DNA of 64,000 nt from contig NC_135552.1 of NCBI RefSeq assembly GCF_964340395.1, positions 26,367,181 through 26,431,180 of the forward strand. Reading direction: 5' to 3'. This DNA comes from Glandiceps talaboti. Its lineage: Eukaryota; Hemichordata; Enteropneusta; Spengelidae. Below the pieces are notes generated by a model, which was not told the DNA's origin, ran no database searches, and saw only the letters and a program-made list of their open reading frames with translations. Below are positions 57,565 to 64,000 of this stretch, in pieces. Each line of letters starts with the position of its first letter. Positions within the stretch are counted from its first letter, which is position 1. The position numbers and the translations under genes were made by a program.

Positions 57565-60242
57565 ATGGGTGCCGTCGACTGCTACAGTTACAGGTTAGCC
57601 ACCGAACTGTGTTTTCTATTAATATGTTACAGTATTACTATACCTTACACATATGGACAAATATCAAAGTGGCGAAACGATTTGGACCAATATATTTCGG
57701 CTGTGATGAATTGTCGTAACATACCTGGCTTGAGCATATCTATAGTACAGAACGGTGAGACTATACTGAGTACAGGCTATGGATACAGCAAAACAGATGG
57801 ACCAACACTGGCTGATGAAAACACTCTTTATCCAATTGGGTCTCTTACCAAGTCTTTCACATCTGCCATAGTGGCTGACATATTAAGCAAACAAAAGAAC
57901 TTTACTTGGGACACGCCGATAGTGGAAATACTCGGGTCGTCGTTTCAATTGGCCGATTGTTATCGAACTAAAGAAGTGAACCTACGAGACTTACTGTCTC
58001 ACCGTGTCGGCCTAGAAGAGGAAACTATTCTGACGGTGATGGGGCTAGATATTAAGGATACCGAGTTTTTAAGGTAATTCTCAATTTATTTACATTCAAA
58101 TTGGTAAACTAAAAGTCTGACCCTGCTATACACACTAAAACCGTTGACCCACATACATACGTCACACAAAGAAATAAGCGAGGTTCCTTTGTTCGTCTTT
58201 GAACTTTTTTGTTGTTTCGAACAAAAATATACTACTATGAAGGACACACAGGAAACTAACTCCATTTCATAGACTGCCCAAGGTGAAATAAACATGCCAG
58301 TGGATTAGGTGAAATAGTTTTGGTACATTACTCTCAATTCCCATCTGTAAGGACAGCCTTAACTAATTCTTTGGTTCTCATGATCCAATGGACCCCGTAT
58401 TTCTTCAATCTGATGAACGGGTGGTGAAATAATAAATGAAATAGACGCCCTCTACGATAGGATTAGAAAAGAATCACAGCGTCACTGATTGTAAGATGAC
58501 GACCCCAGGTTCGCGTATCTGATCGAAAATTGTCGTGTTTTGCTGATGAAATACGGTAACCCTTAACAAATTAACACCCAGGTGGTTCAAAGTTTGCTTC
58601 TGACGTAGATTGTCATCTCTATGTCATTCAGACAGTTAATGTACTAGTATTATATGAATTGAAAGAATCATCACAATGTATACATATTATTTATTTTAAC
58701 TTTTAAAAAAAATTGTTTCACCAACTGACCGATCCACCGTGTTTAAGGAGCTAAGACGAGAAACATATAATTAAGTTAGTATGGCCACCCAAACGTTATA
58801 CATGTATGTACGAAGAATGCAAAATAGTATTCATATTCATAACCACTCTATGATATCCAATATGGCTGCATCACAGCACGAAGAGAAACAAAATATTTAC
58901 GAAGGCTCTCGCGTTAATAGACATTTTTATATTTACCCAGGAGAACACATAAGTCTAAGCGTTCCCCTAAGTTCGGACCATATCGTGCACATCTCTGTTC
59001 TTATCAACACCATGAACTTAAAGATCGGTTGCCATGGAAACGAGCACGGAGAAATGTTTTTTCTGTAATTTGATTAATGTGCATATTGTAGATGCTGTAT
59101 GAAAAGACGCCAGTAAGCTTGAGGAATCTAATTTAATTTTCGCCTGAAAGTAAACACAAATTGAAATTTTTAATTGCGTTCCACTTTCTCTAATCAGGTA
59201 AGGTAATAATGCATGCCTAGCTTTCAAAATAAATGACCATAGCGATGTTTGAAGATTACGAGCCTAGGTTCTGATGTTGATAGTTTTACACAGCAATGTT
59301 TGAGGATATGTATGAGGAACTATCAATCTTTATTGAAACGGAACGTAGAAAGTATGTTTCCGACAGCCAAACGTAATTAATACGGCTGCCAGTCTACACT
59401 TTCAATATCGTCATGTTGTTTGCACCGATTCTTTCGATCTATGTAAAGACAAATGTTGGTCACGCGATAAAAAGTACAGTTAAAATCTAGCTGATTATAC
59501 AAGTTAGATTGTATGTTTGTTGTCAGGTGAAATCATGGCAATGATATGTAAGAATTACTCGGCTTTCATGTCAATTCGTCCAAATCACGCGCGGTACAAG
59601 TCATCCATGTCACAAGCGCGCGTCTGGTCTTGGGGTCCCACGATACGAAAACCTAGACAGTAACCAGGGACACGCAAACACTGTATGTTTCCGAGTGGTA
59701 ATTCACATGATTTAAAAAAGGCTTTTTCCAAAGTAATCCTGATCGTACATCATGCAATTGAGCTAAATTTATTGGTGGTCAAGAAATTTCTATGGGCACT
59801 CTTGCCATTACTATCGCAATGCGACTTACCATGTTCGTCAACAATCAAAAGGCACGTCATCGGGACATGCATGTTCGACGGACTACAACTAAGCCCGGCC
59901 ATAATCAACAAAGCGGGGAACTTAAATCAAGCGGTACATAAGCTTTTACCACAGTTGTGAAATGTTGCAGAAAAGATGCAATTAAAGTACATTTTGATGA
60001 AGATAGATATATGTATTAGGTTGTAATTATTTTAAACAGATACACAATCCTCTAATATTACGTGAAGTTGTAACTAGTCAACATTCACATAGTAACACAT
60101 GTAATGATTTTCGATATCAATGCACATAATAGGCTATAATATACACTAACCCTTACCATGGTTACCAAGACTTTCCAAATATTCAATGAATTGGTACACA
60201 TGAACATAACATCATAACCTCCAATCATCCGTCCGTCCGTCC

Positions 60243-60300
<58 letters not shown>

Positions 60301-60305
60301 ATGTA

Positions 60306-60337
<32 letters not shown>

Positions 60338-60392
60338 CGCTCTCCCGCCCACCCACCACGGATGTTTATATGTAAACTCAAACGTACTATTT

Positions 60393-60430
<38 letters not shown>

Positions 60431-61218
60431 ATTAATAATACTTTCTTTCTTTCCCCAGACGACTTGGTTTCCTTCAAGAAAAATATCCCTTTCGCAGCCG
60501 ATTTTACTACAGTAATTATATGTACTCACTGGCTGGTAAAGTTGCAGAGGCTCTCACAGACCAGACATATGGAGAGCTTGTGAAGGAACGACTATTTGAT
60601 CCACTTGGTATGACGTCATCCAACCTGATAAGTAACGTAGATAGTCTGTCATCAGTACCCACGATGTCCCACGGTTACGCTGTGAGCGAGAATGGTCAAA
60701 GTTTACCGTATAGTCTGGATACGCTTCGGTGAGAAATCAACACACATATCACTATGTTGTAGGATTGATATGATTATTTTAAGTCATTCAAGTTGATGGT
60801 CACTTTGTGATTTGCAGACGCTGAAATCACCATAGTCTAGAGTATGTATGTATGTATGTATGTATGTATGTATGTATGTATGTATGTATGTATGTATGTA
60901 TGTATGTATGTATGCATGCATGCATGCATGCATGCATGTATGTATGTATGTATGTATGTATGTATGTATGTATGTATGTATGTATTTATGTACGTACGTA
61001 CGTACGTGCGTGCGTGCGTGCGTGCGTGCGTGCACGCGCACACACACGCGCGCGCGCGCGCGTGTGTGTGTGTGTGCTTTTGTGTTTGTATGAATGTGTG
61101 TGTGTGTGCGTGCGTGCGCATGTATGTATGTATGTATGTATGTATGTATGTATTTATGTACGTACGTACGTACGTACGTACGTGCGTGCGTGCGTGCGTG
61201 CGTGCACGCGCACACACA

Positions 61219-61249
<31 letters not shown>

Positions 61250-62315
61250 TTTTGTGTTTGTATGAATGTGTGTGTGTGTGCGTGCGTGCGCACGTGCGAA
61301 AGTCTAGGTAGGTATGTATGTATAAATGTAGGTTTGTATGTGTACATTGGTAAAAGCGCATACACACACTCGTACTCGCAAAAATGCGCGCGTAGGTGTG
61401 GCGAAAATAATTATTTTGACCTTTTACGTTTTCAGTGAAGTACAAGTATGTTTATTATTTAGATGTTCAGAGTAGGCAAAAGGTCGGGGGGCAACGGGCT
61501 TGGGGAGGGGGGCAACCGGCCGGGGGGGGGGGCAACAGGCTTAGAACCTCGAATTCAGGTGCAGTACATAAACGATGAGGTGTGTTCTCTGATAGACTTC
61601 ATAATGTTCGTAACAATGCTCCCCACTTCTCAAATGTACACTGAAATATCACGTATACTTGTATCCGATGAAAATTCGAAATTCGCATTAAGAGGAGACA
61701 AGAAACCGACCACAGCTGTACCACTCGGATCTTCATACGATATTTTGATGAACGTTGATATAATTCCACTCGCAGTACAGTGGAGTGGAGTAGTGGAGTC
61801 TCTGTTGGCAAGTCTTGCTTCAAGTGGCTGCAAAATCAATCCCGTTCTCTGTTTACACTATAATCTTGATTACATGGATACTTAATCTACATAACCAATA
61901 CAGCACTGTCGACTTAAGTTTGCCGATAACTTGGTTGCCGTAGTAGTATCTAAATGAAAAGATTCCTTTACGTACATTTCCAGCACTAGATGATTCCAAA
62001 TTATGGCATGTTTTACAAATTGTTTTCACACTGTTATAAATCCATCTTCTCCTTCTCACAGTATAGCAAGCGGCGTTCTCAAACCATCGGGTGACGTGTT
62101 GTCTACGGCTGATGACCTGGCCAAGTGGATGATTTTTCAACTCACCGGAGGACGTTCCACGACAGGCACGCAAGTTGTTAGTCGTGAGTTTCTCAGCGAA
62201 ACACACAAATCACAGAACTCGCTGCACGACTCTAAGATCATGGACAAGGCACTGTACCCTGTGGACGATACCATGATGAATTATGGGATGGGATGGATCG
62301 ATGGTCAATATAGAG
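57565..62315 (+). CDS. Second serine-beta-lactamase-like (LACTB/PBP-type) gene, 3' end missing
   Basis: Paralogue of the gene at 44515. Three exons found: 57565-58073, 60459-60728, 62062-62315 (344 complete codons). Exon 1 has the same length (509 nt) and junction phase as its neighbour. A hydrophobic segment at about residues 13-30 ending TYGQ suggests a signal peptide. S93-L-T-K96 and Y187-S-N189 sit at the same positions as in the first gene. The third motif (HSG) and C-terminal exon should follow the donor at 62316, but no matching exon was seen up to 64000. The gene therefore probably runs beyond the window; a truncated gene is the alternative. Introns hold CTGT, CAA and ATGT/ACGT repeats. 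Predicted secreted serine hydrolase; substrate unknown. Confidence 0.82.
60229..60432. repeat. CCGT/CTGT array and (CAA)n
   Basis: CCGT then CTGT repeats (60229-60337), a short gap, then CAA repeats (60394-60429), ending 29 bp before the exon 2 acceptor of the second LACTB-like gene. Confidence 0.95.
60843..61292. repeat. 450-bp alternating purine-pyrimidine tract with internal duplication
   Basis: ATGT, ATGC, ACGT, GCGT, CGCG and GT blocks in succession. The block order ACGT-GCGT-ACAC-CGCG-GT-CTTTTGTGTTTGTATGAATG occurs twice (about 60990-61120 and 61157-61290). It lies in intron 2 of the second LACTB-like gene. Confidence 0.92.
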
Positions 62316-62359
62316 GTAATGCAAAGTTAAATCAGTTTAATCATACAAGTCTGTCTGTA

Positions 62360-62394
<35 letters not shown>

Positions 62395-62498
62395 ATGTAT
62401 GTATGTTAGCTCTGGAAATGTGCACTCCTAGAACTCCGACACGTCTTCATATACAGATGGAACAAAGACGTGTCGAAGTGAAAGGAGGGCATATTTCT

Positions 62499-62617
62499 GA
62501 CTGACTGACTGACTGACTGACTGACTGACTGACTGACTGACTGACTGACTGACTGACTGACTGACTGACTGTCTGTCTGTCTGTCTGACTGACTGACTGA
62601 CTGACTGACTGACTGAC

Positions 62618-62670
<53 letters not shown>

Positions 62671-62798
62671 GCATGCCTGTCTGTCTGTCTGCTTGTCTGC
62701 CTGTCAGTCTTCATATAGACAGACAGACAGACAGACAGACAGATAGATAGACAGACATACATACATACATACATACATACATACATACATACATACAT

Positions 62799-62883
<85 letters not shown>

Positions 62884-62884
62884 T
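62499..62884. repeat. (CTGA)n-(CTGT)n facing (ACAG)n-(ACAT)n-(ACAG)n
   Basis: CTGA/CTGT arrays up to about 62700 are followed by complementary ACAG arrays from 62718. Together they form an inverted-repeat pair of microsatellites able to fold back. Confidence 0.92.
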
Positions 62885-63675
62885 AGATATTCACATTTTA
62901 TAAGAGAAATACATTATTGTTATCAATGACTCGAGTATTTATTCCTGTGGTTACATTTTAACCTAAAAAATCCCTTTGCAGTAAATTTTTCTTTGTTTCT
63001 GATTTGACCTCGTTCAAATCTAGTCAAATTAACCCTTTTTAAAAATTCATTATTTCTCATATTCCAAACATTACGGATTTTATAAAAGTGAGGCAGCATA
63101 GAAGCACTTTGCAACTTATTCAAAATATTGCGCATGCGGAATACGGTGGAAAATCTTTCTATACTAGTATTAGTAGGGGCCAGTAAAAATGTTACGTAGC
63201 ATATTAGTTATATTATGGAGAAATGAAGTAAGAATCTCCAGTGTCAGTTCCAACAATGTTACATTGGTGTGTTCATTAAACATAAGTACAACAACAAGTT
63301 TGTGAGTGAGCTAGTGTGTTGGCCTAGAGAAAGATTGGAACATAGAATTGAACATTAGAGTCAATGGTACACGTATGTTGGAATACAGCCAATATATACC
63401 CAGACTCGACTCATTCTGTCTTGATCTTCAATTATTTATATTTGCTAGAGTAATAACCAGTCTATAATTATCGTGCGATATCATTAATATGCAGTATATC
63501 AATTTATTTTTAATAGGCATGTACATCTACCCAGGGATTATGATAAGGACCTGTAAAGTACTGAATAATTTGTAATAGCAATAAATGAAATTATAATGAA
63601 TAAATGCACTCTAGCGGATGACAATAATGACACAGTTCTTCTGACGACGATCGCCACAGTAACTGGGACGCCAAT

Positions 63676-64000
63676 GTATTAGTTCTCATAAACAACAACG
63701 TATTAGTACTCATAAACAACAACGTATTAGTACTCATAAACAACAATATATTAGTACTCATAAACAACAATGTATTAGTACTCATAAACAACAATGCATT
63801 AGTACTCATAAACAACAACGTATTAGTACTCATAAACAACAACGTATTAGTACTTATAAACAACAATGTATTAGTACTCATAACAACAACGTATTAGTAC
63901 TCATAAACAACAATGTATTAGTACTCATAAACAACAACGTATTAGTACTCATAAACAACAACGTATTAGTACTCATAAACAGCAACGTATTAGTACTCAT
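63676..64000. repeat. 24-bp minisatellite running off the window
   Basis: Unit GTATTAGTACTCATAAACAA plus CAAC, about 13 copies, with AAC/AAT alternation at the unit end. The period is a multiple of three, giving a long minus-strand open frame that is not a gene. Confidence 0.95.

Larger units (their letters stand above)
62316..64000. other. Right-edge intron or flank of the second LACTB-like gene
   Basis: No exon with an HSG-type motif was found. It holds CTGT/CTGA/ACAG/ACAT arrays (62349-62884) and a 24-bp tandem repeat at the edge. Confidence 0.6.

Noticed and set aside
59685-59960. 91-codon frame in intron 1 of the second LACTB-like gene
   Set aside because: No homology recognised and no splice context; possibly a transposon relic, but not supportable.
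61463-61885. 140-codon frame in intron 2 of the second LACTB-like gene, with an overlapping antisense frame
   Set aside because: No recognised domain, a G-rich low-complexity start and no splice partner.
63591-63881. Minus-strand frame repeating an eight-residue unit
   Set aside because: Translation of the 24-bp minisatellite; period divisible by three keeps it open.

Overview
The window is nuclear DNA from an intron-rich animal. It is AT-rich and crowded with tetranucleotide microsatellites (ACAG/CTGT, ACAT/ATGT), which points to a marine invertebrate, perhaps a lophotrochozoan such as a mollusc or brachiopod, or an invertebrate deuterostome. No rRNA, CRISPR, operon or prokaryotic signal was seen. 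I cannot name the species, and the phylum is inference.

Five multi-exon genes can be assembled, all on the + strand. Positions 1848-11437, 15754-25557 and 30301-38504 hold three tandem paralogues of a patatin-like phospholipase. Each has 12 coding exons with the same intron positions and phases, and each keeps the oxyanion-hole, GxSxG and DGG motifs of the catalytic dyad. The first copy has a tandem duplication of its terminal coding exon. Positions 44515-48017 hold a complete four-exon secreted serine-beta-lactamase-like (LACTB/penicillin-binding type) protein with signal peptide, SxxK, YxN and HSG motifs and a GPI-anchor-like C-terminus. Positions 57565-62315 hold three exons of a second member; its last exon lies outside the window or was not seen.

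The layout is: microsatellite and repeat flank (1-1847), phospholipase 1, repeat-rich spacer (11.4-15.7 kb), phospholipase 2, spacer with a G-rich minisatellite and a long inverted repeat (25.6-30.3 kb), phospholipase 3, spacer with SINE-like and degenerate tandem repeats (38.5-44.5 kb), LACTB-like 1, a long gene-poor spacer (48-57.5 kb), and LACTB-like 2 running into a repeat-rich right edge.

Most remaining DNA is repetitive. It includes pearl/Helentron-like elements (AT-rich core monomers followed by ACAG microsatellite), a dispersed GC-homopolymer element in at least two long copies, several palindromic MITE-like hairpins, tRNA-related SINE candidates, minisatellites of 24, about 31 and 33 bp, and long alternating purine-pyrimidine tracts. 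No functional link between the phospholipase and LACTB-like genes can be read from the sequence. Both types are hydrolases expanded by local duplication.
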